Part shown: positions 1 through 11,235 of the stretch, in pieces
How the letters are laid out: each line of letters opens with the position of its first letter
Position numbering within the stretch: the first letter of the stretch is position 1
Assembly: GCA_947685225.1 (NCBI GenBank)
Contig: CANTUV010000015.1
Coordinates: 62,001-126,000, forward strand
Origin: Garcia nutans
Taxonomy: Eukaryota; Streptophyta; Magnoliopsida; Malpighiales; Euphorbiaceae
Direction: 5' to 3'
Length of the DNA: 64,000 bases
Program-made: the position numbers and the translations under genes
The notes under the pieces: generated by a model
The model's input: the letters and a program-made list of their open reading frames with translations, nothing else
Databases searched by the model: none
Told to the model about the DNA's origin: nothing

Positions 1-439
1 TAGGCAAAAATTAGGACCAAAATGAAAATTGAAGCTCGTTAGTTCTGAAAACTTGAAAGGGCAGGCTAGGCAAAAGTTAGAGCAGTAAATAAATGATGAC
101 CAAAATTGAAAACCCAAAAAGGTAGTTTAGGTAATTATCTTGAGTAATAGAGGACTTTCAGTCAATCTTCTTAAAGAACCAATCCTGAATTGATCTAATC
201 CGACCAATGTTTCTACTAGGATCACAGGTATTGATGAAAATCCTCCCTCTATTTGGTCAACAATATCCAATACTCATAGATCAATGTCACCATCAGAAGA
301 AACAAGAAAAAACTAGCCAAGCAAGCACAGATAAAATATGCATCCTTGTATTTTTGTGGGAGACAAATGGGAGCACAAAAATTGATTAAAGGGCCGAGCA
401 AGATCTTCTCACCTCTAGTCAATTAAAGAACTTCAAACT

Positions 440-661
440 TTAAAGGTGAAATAGCATCCGCATTTTTTGATGAGTTTTTAAGGACAATATGGGCAATGAT
501 ATTTGATGATCGCTTGGATACCTAAGTATATCTTCAACCTCTTCAATCATGGGGTACAATTCAAAGTTGTCAACTTTAAAAATCCTAGATTTCACATTCC
601 AAAGGGAAGCCATAGTATGTAAGAATGGGCGGTTCAATTTAATATTGTAAAAATACTTCAA
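440..661 (-). pseudogene. DUF7745-like / plant-mobile-domain-like fragment (antisense ORF of T1)
   Basis: A 73-codon open stretch contains SLWNVKSRIFKVDNFELYP followed by MIEEVEDIL. This has the pattern of plant DUF7745-type proteins: an aromatic/Trp segment, then F-x-(F/V)-x-x-x-E-L-x-P-x-x-E-E-x-x-x-(I/L). Such proteins are often carried by plant Ty3 elements. It lies downstream of the plant-mobile-domain remnant on the same strand, antisense to T1, and is far shorter than a full domain. Family assignment is from pattern memory only; it may be a random ORF inside a decayed gene. Confidence 0.4.
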
Positions 662-2005
662 AGTATCAATAAGTGACCAAGATATTTGTTCCTAATGTGT
701 AGTTCCATGGGTCTCAAATAATTCTTTCATCTTCTTCAAATTGGCTTCAGGCATAATCAAAAGTGTTGGGATTAAAATTGCTTGAGTACGATAAATGATT
801 AGCTACATTTAAATTGGAAGAAATAAAAGCAAGGTATTTGGAATCTTGAGTTGAATTTGCTTTCATTGATTTGGGATTTGTCTGAATGAATTTGGTTTAC
901 ATTGGAAAGAAAGAAGGGTGGATTAATGGTTTAAATTGATGATAAATTGGAAACTATATTATGTAAGGAAGAAAGAAATAGCGACTAATTAATTTTGGAT
1001 TGCCAAAGTTTGAATTGTTATAAAAATATCAAACCTAATCCATGTCGAATCTATGATTTTGGGTTCGACATGGACATTAGACATGCATGGGTAGTTGTTC
1101 CATTTTGTTTTGTAAAGTCAAAAGTGATAGTTTTAAAAAAATGATTTAAAAAAAAGTGTTGCAGAAAAGTCAAAAAAAGTGAAAGTCAAAAGTTATTTTA
1201 TTACAATTTGTTTATTTTATAATACAGCTAATTACATTACGTTACAAGATCACTGAGAAGGGGGAAGCAGCCTGTAATTGAATAAAGCTCTAACAAAATC
1301 ATCCCCTGATGGAGGAAGAGGCACATCATCTGCCCATGATCTATTGGATGAAGAAGCACCAGGATCTCTGTCACTTTGAAAATTGGCCCTAGATTAGTCA
1401 TCGCCTGACAAAGGAGGAGGCACATCATGGTCATCATCATCAGTCCAGGGTCCCCTCAAAGAAGATGCACCAGGATCTTTCATGCCTTGAAAATGAAAGT
1501 CCCAAAAGTTTCATTCAAACTGATGATATAAATCTTTGAAATGAGCAGCATCTTAACGGTTGGCATCCAACTCCCGATGACTGGTGGCTAGCTCCTCTTA
1601 CAACTTCTTATTTTGTTCCTCAATTATTCACTGTGAGCCAAAAAAGGAAAAGGGTAAGGACGTACATGATTATGCATACATATAGCATAAGTCAATATTC
1701 AAGTAGGACCCTAGCCCAAGTAATTCAAATCAAAGCTCTTAGGATAAAACGGCGTATTAGGATAAGGAGGCAGAATAAAAGGAGGAGCAAATGGTAAAAA
1801 TTATCATTGAATCGAAGTAGCATATGAAAGTCTAGCTTCATGATCAAATGAACTGATAACCTATAACAATCATAAGAAGATCAAAACAAATTAAGAAATG
1901 TAGTTATCATGGTAAAATGTTCAGCATTCACTTGAGAATTGCCGGCTTTGGAATCGCCATAAGAATGGGAAGAAGGCTTCCTCCCCTCCCCTTCCCTTCT
2001 TCTCC

Positions 2006-2055
<50 letters not shown>
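2006..2055. repeat. (TTA)n microsatellite
   Basis: About 16 perfect TTA/ATT units. Read in one frame it produces a poly-tyrosine run, so the open frame across it has no coding meaning. It sits in the antisense-gene region of T1. Confidence 0.95.
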
Positions 2056-2056
<1 letters not shown>

Positions 2057-2099
2057 CTCGGGAAGCCCCCGAATAGTGACAGAGGAAACTTCAAAATTT

Positions 2100-3370
2100 A
2101 TAAGCTAATCTTGAATAAACTGGACATACAACACATTCGGTGATAGGAGAAAGGTCATGATATCAAAGACATTGTGAACACATCTCTAAAAATGTTCTGG
2201 CATGAACATAGTGTTCAACACAAATAATAGGATGTCTACATGTACCCTCTGTTGTTCGGTACCAAGGAACTAGTTATACACTAGTTCACCAAGGAACCAG
2301 CCACTAGAAAATGGGCCGGTAATGATCCGACAAGAATGTTGTAAGGGTAGCGCATCATTCATATATGCAGTCCAGTTATTTCTCTCGTCAGCTCCCCACC
2401 AAGCCACGTCCACTATAGAAAAGCAAACAGGTAAGTTATTTTACTAATAAGTTTTGATACTAATATTAACATTTCTCTTACTTGGTTTAAGGTTAAACGA
2501 CTCATGTGATAGCGGTGAGTGTGTACATGGTGGCTGCTAGGCTCCTCTCTGAGACCTGATAGCCAGAAGCTTAACCTTGGATATCCTACTCATATCCTAG
2601 AAATGATGGGACCCCTCACCAGGTTATGCTCATACCCCCAAACCTATACATAAAAGGGAAGATCAAAATCCATACTGTAGCATTGTTTGGATCAATAGTT
2701 ATAAGGAAAGTATACCTCGGCAACAACCATACAACTAGTAAAAGATCTTTTATTCCTACAAAATTGCATCAAAACCTTGATAAAGGCTGGCAAGGCCAGC
2801 CTCTCCCCACATGTAAAGAGGTATACAGTCAAAATTGGGAAGGGCACATGGCACTGATAAGTGGATGGTAGACTCAGTGCTACCCAATATGGTCTCCCCC
2901 AGCAGATATAATAAGAATTTCTAGGTATATTGTTTCACCATCTCATCTTGCATGGGTCGAGTATACTTTATCCAATACTCTTGGATGGGCTCATACTTGA
3001 TTTTGTAAGGTCCTCTAAAATAGGGCGTAACACTGATCAACTATCGAATTTCATCATTTGTTAAAATATTGTTGGTTAAAGGGAGAAGGATCCCATGACA
3101 TTGAAGGCCTGTTAAGGCAGCAAAATCAACCGAAATGATGGTCATTTCTCCAACAGGCAAGTGAAAGGTATGGGTAGTCTCCATCCATCACTCAGCAACT
3201 ATTTGGATCATACTTCTATCAATTTAAAATCCTTGGGATTGTAATTTTAAAACAAAATCTTCAAAGTCACTTTCTTGAATCATTCTTTTACTAGAGGTGG
3301 AGCCTGATAGTACCATTGGCGGGCTTCGTGAATGTTTCCTCCGCCATGAATTTCACAACCGTCATACTAT
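2100..3370 (-). pseudogene. Degraded plant mobile domain (PMD) gene, antisense within T1
   Basis: On the minus strand, going from 3370 down, I read a start-like MTVVKFMAEE, then at about 3145-3190 a THTFHLPVGEMTI motif followed by DFAALTGL. At about 2776-2925 comes FLLYLLGETILGS followed by WGEAGLASLYQG. These match landmarks of the plant mobile domain family (F-H-L-P-x-G-E-x-x-x-T-L...LTGL; FLLYLLG...; W-G-x-x-x-L-A-x-L-Y), the family of host MAIN/MAIL proteins and of retroelement-borne copies. The reading needs frame changes and crosses many stops, so the gene is dead. It lies antisense to T1 between the expected pol region and the 3' LTR. Position and orientation fit the antisense extra ORFs of Tat elements. 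Gene ends are uncertain. Confidence 0.65.
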
Positions 3371-4149
3371 CCAAAATAGTTAAGTCAAGCAAGCTAAGTG
3401 AAAAAATTCCTTTTCAGCACTTTAATAATGGTCAAAATACGTATTTATTCAAATACACTTTTTCTATGTTAATTTACCAATTTTTCTTATGGATTTTTAT
3501 TGAATAAGTTCTATAAAATAATTTTCATGCGACACTATTTAACATTAAATTATACTAATAAATCTTGTGCCTGTAAGTATTTAAATTGCAACAAAATGAC
3601 ACCTACTTGCGTTTTTCTTTGCTAATACGGTGAAGATGTATCCCGGCTAAGAGAGAAATTTGTTTGACCCAGCTGTCGTAGAGGTAAGTAAGCAGCTCAT
3701 TATTTGGACATGCTCCACCATAGAAGAATGTCGATTACTTGCCATTCATAAGATGGTTGCTAATGATTTTAGAAGTTTAGAATGAATTTTTTTTAAAAAA
3801 AGAAAACTTTCAGGCTCTGGATCAAAGTGATAATGCAATTTCATTTTGTCAGTTTATATAGAAAACTAAATGGCCATGGATAAGAACAAAGAAAATAAAA
3901 AGTGAAGTGAAAAAAAAAAGAACAAAAGTATGTCTAAAGTAAAGAAGGGAATAAGTTTGGTGATTACTTCGTATACTGCACAAAGCATAACTAATTGAGT
4001 ACATGTTAATAGTATATTGATATTTATTTTTGGTCTGAATTTATATGTGTTTAAAATATTTTTTACTATTAAAAATATTTTTTTTCTCGCAGGGGCTAAG
4101 GATATATGGGGATATGGTTAAAAATAGCCAATTTTTTTACTTAGCCAAA
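3371..4149. other. T1 internal sequence with no recognised gene
   Basis: AT-rich, with A/T homopolymers near 3790-3800 and 4080, and no ORF with family motifs. It probably belongs to the 3' untranslated interior of T1, since it runs directly into the minisatellite and LTR. Confidence 0.5.
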
Positions 4150-4445
4150 TTTTTTGCTTAAATAACCAAATTTTCTGTCCAGAATTCAAATTAAATTTTT
4201 GAGTCTAGAACCCAAACTAAAATTTTGGGTCCAGAACAAAAATCAAATTTTTGGGCCAGAACCCAAATCGATTTTTCGGGTCCAAATCCCAAACTAAATT
4301 TTTGGGTCCATAAACCAAATTAAATTTTCAGGTCCATAACCCAAATTGAATTTTCTAGTCTAGAACCCAAACTAAATTCTTGGGTCCAAAGCCCAAACTA
4401 AACTTTCGGGTCTAGAACCTAACATTCCAAGGCAATCCGGTTATA
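4150..4445 (+). repeat. Degenerate minisatellite next to the T1 3' LTR
   Basis: About ten diverged units of roughly 27 bp built on (g)ggtccagaacccaaact followed by aaatttt-type sequence. Similar arrays lie at the matching place beside the LTRs of T2, T3 and T4. Tandem arrays in the region before the 3' LTR are a known habit of Tat/Ogre elements. Confidence 0.85.
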
Positions 4446-4734
4446 TTTTTTCAAATCAAATCAGAATGTTTGAGATTAATTCCAAATAAATTGCTTTTCA
4501 CTCTCTGAATAAATTCAAGATCGTTCAAGCATGGGGCAAAACTGTAGACCTTTAATTTTAGCCCGGATTAAATTTAAGAAGCTTAACCTAGTCCGTTATA
4601 GTTTTAATGAGCTTAAACCTAGTTTAAAAAGCTTAAATCAAACTGGTCCAATTTATAAAGGCCTAAATTAAATTTACAAAATAGGTTCGGTCCAAAAATT
4701 AGAAAAATGGATTCGGTTTGAGTTGGACAAGGCC

Positions 4735-4960
4735 CAAATCGACATGAGCCAAGCTTATATCAATTTGGAGTTGCCAAATCAATATGTAACTAGGCTCATG
4801 TCGATTTGGAGTGTCCAAATCGATAAGAGCTAAGGCTCATATCGATTTGGAAACTCCAAATCGATGTAACCCTAGCTCATGTCGATTTGGCCACTCTAAA
4901 TCGACATGAGCTTAACCCATGTCAATTTGAACACTCTAAATTAACATGAGCTTAACCCTA
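4735..4960. repeat. Direct and inverted repeats in U3 of LTR A
   Basis: The word ctcatgtcgatttgg and its complement ccaaatcgacatgag alternate about four times each with small variations. They can form several overlapping hairpins. The block ends about 85 bp before the TATA box. Confidence 0.8.
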
Positions 4961-5044
4961 ATTATAAAGGATTTTAGTCTATTTAGGAATCCTAATTGTG
5001 TTTAACTAATAAAATTTTGGAACCATTAACCCTAATGGACTCAT

Positions 5045-5052
5045 TATAAATA
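5045..5052 (+). promoter_or_regulatory. TATA box of LTR A
   Basis: TATAAATA in the context attataaatagaagg, about 500 bp into the LTR and followed by a purine-rich leader. An equivalent TATAAATA lies in LTRs B, C, D and in T5. Transcription is expected to begin about 30 bp downstream (inference). Confidence 0.7.
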
Positions 5053-5519
5053 GAAGGCAAGAGAGCAAAGCAAAGAGGAGGTTTTTAGAGAATTAAAAAA
5101 CAAATTTATAAACAGCAAAAAATACAGAGAGAGAGGAAGCAGTAACAAAAGATAATAACATTGAGCTCAGATCTTCAAGGTGCCAACCAATACTTTCTTT
5201 GATCCAGACTTTCAAAGAAATGAGCTTGGTTCAACATGTCACATTGGGTGGAACCAACGAACGCAGGTTTGAATTCTTAAATTTAGTTTGTTTAAATAGT
5301 ATATGATGTCTTCATTCCATAACATAATCCAGTAAAAGTTAATTAAAATTGATTGTTTGTAGTTTAAGTTCATCCAGTAGGTAATAATTTTTAGTTCAAA
5401 ATGGTTTAGAACTTCACTGCATAATTTACTTTATTTAAAACCTAATTTCATACATCTTAAGCCCTAGTTTATTGGTTAACATTAGGTTGCATGTTTAATG
5501 TGTGTAATTAATCCAGAAA

Positions 5520-5780
5520 CCTAATCCTAAACCTTAATCCTAATCCTAAATCTCTAGAACCAGAAAACTAATCCCAATCCTTAATGCACCTTAATCTGTA
5601 AAACCTTAACCTTAAATATTAAATACTCTAATCCTAAATCCCTAATTTCTAAAACCCTAATCCTAAAAACCCTAGTTTCTAAAACCCTAGTCCTAAAACC
5701 CTAATTTCTAAAACCATAATCCAAAACCATGATTCCCAAAAGCCCTAATCCAAAAACTTAATTCAATAGATTCTGAAACC
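5520..5780 (+). repeat. Telo-box-rich stretch in LTR A
   Basis: Repeated AAACCCTAA / AAACCCTAG / CCTAATCC words, imperfectly spaced, in the element-sense CCCTAAA orientation. The spacing is too irregular for telomeric DNA. Confidence 0.8.
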
Positions 5781-6041
5781 CTATATCCAAGACCTCAATC
5801 CTTTAGGTTTAACCCTAGTTTGTATGTTTTAGCCTTTAATTGCACTTTTAACCAAACTTTGTATATTTTAATCTTAATTTATATCTTTATGCCTTGATCT
5901 TGATTGTTTGATTTATGTCATGATGGATGAATGATATGTTTATATTGCTAGTTGATGATTAATCATGTGATTTAATTTAATTATTTATTATAGATGATTG
6001 ATTTATATTCGATTATCATTTGCATTTTAAGGTATGTAAAA

Positions 6042-6215
6042 GGCATATTTCCACTATGTGGGTGCCTTAGTTATTTTTAATTATATAATTTACTTTATGA
6101 ACTTTGGGACTTTGTAAAGGACATGTTTCTAACATTTAGGTGGGTGTCCTATTTTATTTATTTTTATGGATTTAGATAATTATAAGGGCATGTTTCGATT
6201 CTCAGATGGGTGCCC
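6042..6215 (+). other. Three-hairpin module in LTR A
   Basis: Three segments (6042-6066, 6119-6149, 6186-6215), each opening with (G)GRCATGTTTC-like sequence and closing with TGGGTGYC(C). The closing stems are GGCA/TGCC, GGACA/TGTCC and GGGCA/TGCCC. The module recurs in LTRs B-E with paired changes in the stems. Confidence 0.75.
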
Positions 6216-6634
6216 ATTTTGATTGGTTTGTTTGACTTAATAATGCGATGAATGTTTATTTTATAATTGCTTGTAGTATGGATAATAATGTAATAATTTA
6301 AGAATTTTATAATATTTAGACCTGAAAAAGAGGCTGATTCCAATGAACTTGGCACTATGGGGATGCTGGGTCATTCTCACCTTCCCCATGCGTACCTAAC
6401 TTTTCAAACCCAATAGGGGGTTGGGAATTTCTTAGGAATCGAGTCATCCACCTCTTTTTTTTTTCTTTCCTGGCCGTTTGGGTGGCGACTCCATTTTCTT
6501 TCTATTTAGGCATGTGTCCTCTAAGGCCCATAGCCTAATAGTATCGTAGCCGTAAGAACTATTCCACTGGGAGATGGGGCCAAAAATCTCCACTCATATA
6601 AATCATAGGCATGCCATATCCATATCACCAAATA

Positions 6635-8591
6635 TGACACTCTGAAATAGAAAATTATATAAGGTAGCAAGCAACATTTCATACTTTTACATAACATTAT
6701 CAATTATGCCACTTTTCCATCATTTTATCACATTTCATACATTTTCATCACAAACTTCATATTCCATGCCACTTTTACAATGTGGCTGAAATAGGACCAT
6801 AAATTGGTAGATAACACTTTTTCACATACACACATTCCATAATGTCATTAGTAATCTTAAAATGGCTTAAATATCCGTACATTATACATTTCATGCCTTT
6901 AAACACATAACTATGCTTTATATGTGAATTCACACATCAAAGTAGTATAGTATCAATGCCAACCAACAATGTAGCATGCCATTCTCATGCATTTCAATAC
7001 ATTTATATCAAAGTATGTACTAACCTTTGTTCAAGCAAATTCCAAGCTAAAATCACACCTTTCTCACCACTTTTCCAAAATGTGCTTCACCATTTGGTTT
7101 GGACAATATAATCTACTCAACACCTAATCAAAATGTGAATGTATTGACCACATTTCTGTATACTTTAATTAATAAATATAAATTTATCACATTTCCTTCA
7201 AACTTTCAAATTTTCCCTAACCTTATTTAATTTTAGTAAACTATTCCAATCAATTTCAAATTGATTTTTAAGCTCATTTCTACCCTAAATCTCATTCTTC
7301 ATCTTCTAAACTCTAATCAAACCTAAGAGAATCCATCAACCAATCTTAGAATCATTATCTACACATCTAATTAACATCATCCAACACCATTTAAACATTT
7401 ATCCAAACCTCTTTCAAAAGTCCAATTCTCACATAATTGAAATTCTAAAGAAATCAACCTAAACACAAGGTTAACTTACCTCTTTCTTGCAATTTTCTTA
7501 AAATCTCTTTAAATCCTTGAAGAAACTTTCAAGAATTTGGTTTATAGAAGAAAAAAAATCCTCCCTTAATAACCTTCAAAATTCGGCCAAAAATGGGAGA
7601 AAGAAGAAGAAGAAGAAGATAATAATAGATTTTTGACTTTTTCATCTTCTTAACCAATTTTATTTATTTATTTACTTATTTTTTATGATATTTTTGATCT
7701 TCCAACAAAAATTATTTTAATTTTAATTTTTTTTAAATTTACTTTAAAGTTTTACCTTTTTACCTTTTACTATTCATCCTTTGACTCTTACTACTTATTA
7801 TTTGACTTTTATATGTTATGTATATTTAGCATATATTTCACATATACACTCATTATTTTCTTCCTTCCAACACCTTAACTAACCTTCCCAACTATTTATT
7901 TAATTATATTTAGTAGAAATTGTGTGTTACAAAACTCTCCCTCTTAAATAATTTCGTCCTCAAAATTATCTGATATAGTGGATAACTTCATCATACTTAA
8001 GTATCAATTTTAATTCTCTTATGGCCAACCGCATGATTATCACCACAATTTACCACCATGTCTAATCATATACACTTTGCTCTCCCGCTTATGAATATCC
8101 TGAATCATCATCTAAAATTTTAGATCTTTTTTCTATACTCAAGGACTCAATATTGTAGATCACTTTAAAATAATCTTATCACACTTTACTAATTACTATT
8201 TATACATTATAAAGGAAAATAGTTAATATCTATCATATCTTACTATAAAGACTTAAAATACATTTCATTAATAATATAACCGATACTATGATATCAGAAT
8301 GAGCCCATTAAAAATCAATTTATGCATGCACAATATTGTCAAGTAATGAGTACTGTGAAGTCCTAGCCTTTTCTCGTTTGTCCACTAATATAAACTCCTC
8401 TTTCTGAGCCAAATACTTACAAATAAGTTCTTATAATGCTACAAATAAGAGCCACTCTAACTTTCAACCTACAAGTCTTATTGTCTAATTTATACATTTT
8501 CCTTTATTAATTTAATTATTTCTTTTAAGCATACCATCTTGTTTCTTACATACTTAACTTAATTTTTAAAATATCTTTCTCTTAATATCAA
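6635..8591 (-). mobile_element. C1: 3' end of a chromovirus-like LTR retrotransposon (LTR plus internal remnant)
   Basis: On the minus strand the sequence before 7931 reads gaggacgaaatta then aagagggagagtttt and then TGTAACAC. This is the usual chromovirus ending: a 'gaggacgaaat' tail, a PPT and the LTR start; G1 has the same arrangement at 40940-40975. The LTR runs 7931 down to about 6633-6635 (...CAGAGTGTCA), roughly 1.3 kb, and contains a ggccgaatttt-type leader as in other Del-like LTRs. The 660 bp at 7932-8591 should be the 3' internal region, but I find no chromodomain or integrase motif; it is badly decayed and stops where T2 begins. Confidence 0.6.
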
Positions 8592-8970
8592 TGTGAGCAG
8601 GGAATTTTTGCCCTCCACTCCTGATGAAATGGTTCTTGCTACTCTGGCACTGTTAGGCTTTGGAACTTAGAGAGCACGAGCCTAAGCTTGAAAAATTGGA
8701 GTCACCACCGAGATAGGCTGGGAAGATAAAAAGGAGTGGATGACTTGATTCCTAAGGAATCCTCAATCCCTATTGGGTTTGAAAAGTTAAGTACGCATAG
8801 AAAAGGTGAGAATGACCCAACACCCCTATAATGCCCGGTTCATTAGAACCAATCTCTTTTTCAGGTCTAAATATTATTAAATTCTTATATTATTATAATA
8901 TTATTCATACTACATACAATTAAAATAAATAAACATCCATCATATTATAAATTAAATGATCAAACAAAAT

Positions 8971-9146
8971 GGGCACCCATACAAGATGAAAAATTGCCCT
9001 TATATTGTGCCAATATTCATATAAATAAATAAAATAGGACACCCACTAATTAATGGAAATATGTCCTATACAATGGTCCAAAATCCTTCAAATTAAAATT
9101 CATAACTAAAATAAATAAGGCACCCACATAAGTGGAAACATACCTT
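8971..9146 (-). other. Three-hairpin module in LTR B
   Basis: In element sense the stems are AGGTA/TGCCT with a G-U pair (9146-9119), GGACA/TGTCC (9066-9037) and GGGCA/TGCCC (8999-8971). Each encloses a tgtttcc...tggg-type loop, although the third hairpin has lost part of it. Confidence 0.75.
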
Positions 9147-9945
9147 TATATCACTTTTAAAAATCCAAACAGTGGTAAATAATCATAATCCAATCATTCA
9201 TCACAAACAAATAGATCATATCATCCATCATAAATAAATCATAATAAATTAGTGATTAAAATTAGAGTTCCACCATTAGATTAGAGTTAGATTGCAAAAG
9301 TAGGGTTTTAGGGTTTTATTACAAAATTAGTGTTTTAATTACAAATTAGGGTTTTATAATGTAAATTAGGGTTTTAGAACACAAACTAAGGCTAAAATAT
9401 GTAAAACTAGAGTTTAATATATAAACTAGAACTAAAGTCATGCAAGGTTAGGGTTTAACATTTAAACTAGAATTAAAATAATGCAAGATTAGGGTTTTAT
9501 GAAAACTTGGGTCTCAGATTATTTAACTAAGATTAAAATTAGTAATTAGGGTTTGGACCAAATTAAATTCTAAGTTTGTGGTGTGTTGAATTAAATTTCT
9601 AAAGTCAAGTTTATAATAAAACATAACAGTGTGCTTAATTCACAAACTGAGATGAAGACGATCAATAGAAATCTAAATAAAATATGTTAATGAGGCCATA
9701 GCTGTGTTGTTGGATCCTCCAAGGTGAATTAGTTGAACCAAGATTGATCATTTGCAAGATTTCCTTCTGGATAGCCTGGATCAACTAAATACTTGGCCAA
9801 ACTTTAACATTTTGGAAGTTGCTAGCTACTACCTTAATTCTGCTTTCTGTTTTTTTTTCTTTAATTGCCTTCTATCTCTTTCTTATTAAATTTGTTCTAA
9901 TTATATAGCAATTGTCACCTCCTTATTGCTGCCTCCTTAAATTTG

Positions 9946-9953
9946 TATTTATA
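9946..9953 (-). promoter_or_regulatory. TATA box of LTR B
   Basis: TATAAATA on the minus strand within gtatataaatac, placed about 370 bp from the LTR start and downstream of the repeat block, as in LTR A. Confidence 0.6.
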
Positions 9954-10449
9954 TACAACATTAAGGTTTTAATCAAGTTACCTTCCAACTAAGAATTTTT
10001 AATCCATCCTCAAACATTCAGCTAATCAGAGTTTAAACCTTATTAGAATACTGAATTAACCCAGGATTACAGACTCATATCAAATTTGGCCTAACCTAAT
10101 TCGATATGAGTCTGGCTCATATCAAATTGGACAAGGCCAACTGAATTGAGTTGGTCTAAGTTCTTAAAAAAAGGCTCAATTTTAATTAAATCATTGAACC
10201 GGATCTAATTCAAACTTTAAAAATCAGACTAGATTTTATTTGGACTATTTTATTGAAACCAAACTTAATCTAGCCTTTGAATTAGAACTGAATTTCAACT
10301 GCACCAAAATTAAGGGTCTACAATCTTACCCCTTGAATAATTTTAAATTTATTTAGAGAGTGAAAAGAAATTTGTCTTAATAGGTCTTAAATTGATCTGG
10401 AATATTTTGAGCTACTTCAAAATGACAAATCAGAGTTTCTTTGGTGGAT

Positions 10450-11235
10450 TAGGTTTAGGACCGGTAACATCCTGGTTTGGGTTTTAGACCCATGAATTAT
10501 TTTGGGTTCTAGACTTATGAATTAGTTTGGGTTCTAGACACATGAATTGGTTTGGATTCTAGACTCATAAATTTATTTCAGATTTAGACCTGCAAATTGG
10601 TTTGGGTTTGGACCCGTGAACTAGGTTAGGTTCTAGACCCACGAACTGGTTTGAGTTTTGAACCTGTGAATTAGTTTGAGTTCTATACCCTTGAATTGGT
10701 TTGGGTTCTAGACATGTGAATTGATTTGGATTTTGGACCCATGAATTTGTTTAAGTTATGGACCCGGATAGGTTTGGGTTATGGATCTGCAATATCTTAG
10801 TTTGGGTTCTGACTTGAACTAGTTTGGGCTCTGGACCTATAATATCTTGGTTTGGGGTCTGGACCCGTAATATCTGAGCTTGTGTGAGTTTTAGACCCGT
10901 AATATCTGACCCATAATATCTTGGCTTGGATTTTGGACATGTAATTTGCTTGGGGATGGACCTTCATCCTACTTTGACTTCAGCTCTTCTATCTTGATTG
11001 ACCTTCTATCATTTGAGAGTTCTGGCTTTCTTTTAGCCATCAACTTCAGATCTTCTAGCTTGATTGACCTTTTATCATTTGAGAGTTTTGGCTTTCTTCT
11101 AGCCATCAACTTCAGCTCTTCTAGCTTGATTAACCTTTTGTCATTTGAGAGTTATGGCTTTCTTCTAGTCATCAACTTTAGCTCTTCTAGCTTGATTGAC
11201 CTTCTATCATTTGAGAGTTTTAGCTTGAGTGTTAC
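10450..11235 (-). repeat. Minisatellites beside the T2 LTR
   Basis: 10450-10960 holds diverged units of the type gggttctagacccatgaattggttt. 10975-11230 holds four copies of a 66-bp unit (ttcagctcttctagcttgattgacc... ending in gccatcaac). Because 66 is divisible by three, the second array keeps a 107-codon frame open (10946-11269), which I treat as a by-product of repetition. Confidence 0.8.

Larger units (their letters stand above)
1..6598 (+). mobile_element. T1: 3' portion of a Tat-lineage LTR retrotransposon
   Basis: The 5' end lies outside the window. The plus orientation follows from the 3' LTR at 4543-6598, which begins TGTAGACC right after a PPT-like run (gcatggggcaaaac, 4529-4542). 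Positions 1-240 resemble the T3 internal sequence near 11990-12230 in the same orientation (phrases such as gaaagggca-cta/ctagg and gagtaatag). No gag, RT or integrase motif is visible in the part present. The interior instead holds antisense remnants of plant-mobile-domain/DUF7745-type genes, as known for extra antisense ORFs between pol and the 3' LTR in Tat elements. Lineage is inferred from LTR similarity to T4, whose PBS and gag are visible. Confidence 0.7.
4543..6598 (+). repeat. T1 3' LTR (LTR A), about 2.06 kb
   Basis: Starts TGTAGACC after a PPT-like run and ends ...CCACTCATA, matching the aligned end ...GCTCATA of T4's 5' LTR. Layout along the LTR: repeated ctcatgtcgatttgg words (4735-4960), TATA box (5045-5052), AAACCCTAA-rich stretch (5520-5780), three hairpins (6042-6215), and a conserved terminal block with a PBS-like word (6483-6493). 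The same layout recurs in LTRs B-E, which are clearly diverged. The right-hand TSD cannot be tested because the left end is outside the window. Confidence 0.85.
8592..10322 (-). repeat. LTR B (3' LTR of T2), about 1.73 kb
   Basis: On the minus strand it starts TGTAGACCC (10322) and ends ...CTGCTCACA (8592). It has the same order of parts as LTR A: a short repeat block around 10065-10145, TATA box at 9946-9953, CCCTAAA words at about 9290-9500, a three-hairpin module at 8971-9146 and a PBS-like word at 8697-8707 (TGGTGACTCCA). Confidence 0.85.

Noticed and set aside
5520..5780. Interstitial telomere
   Set aside because: CCCTAAA words are irregularly spaced and confined to LTRs, in the same place in five copies. 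They are part of the elements and not a telomere fusion.
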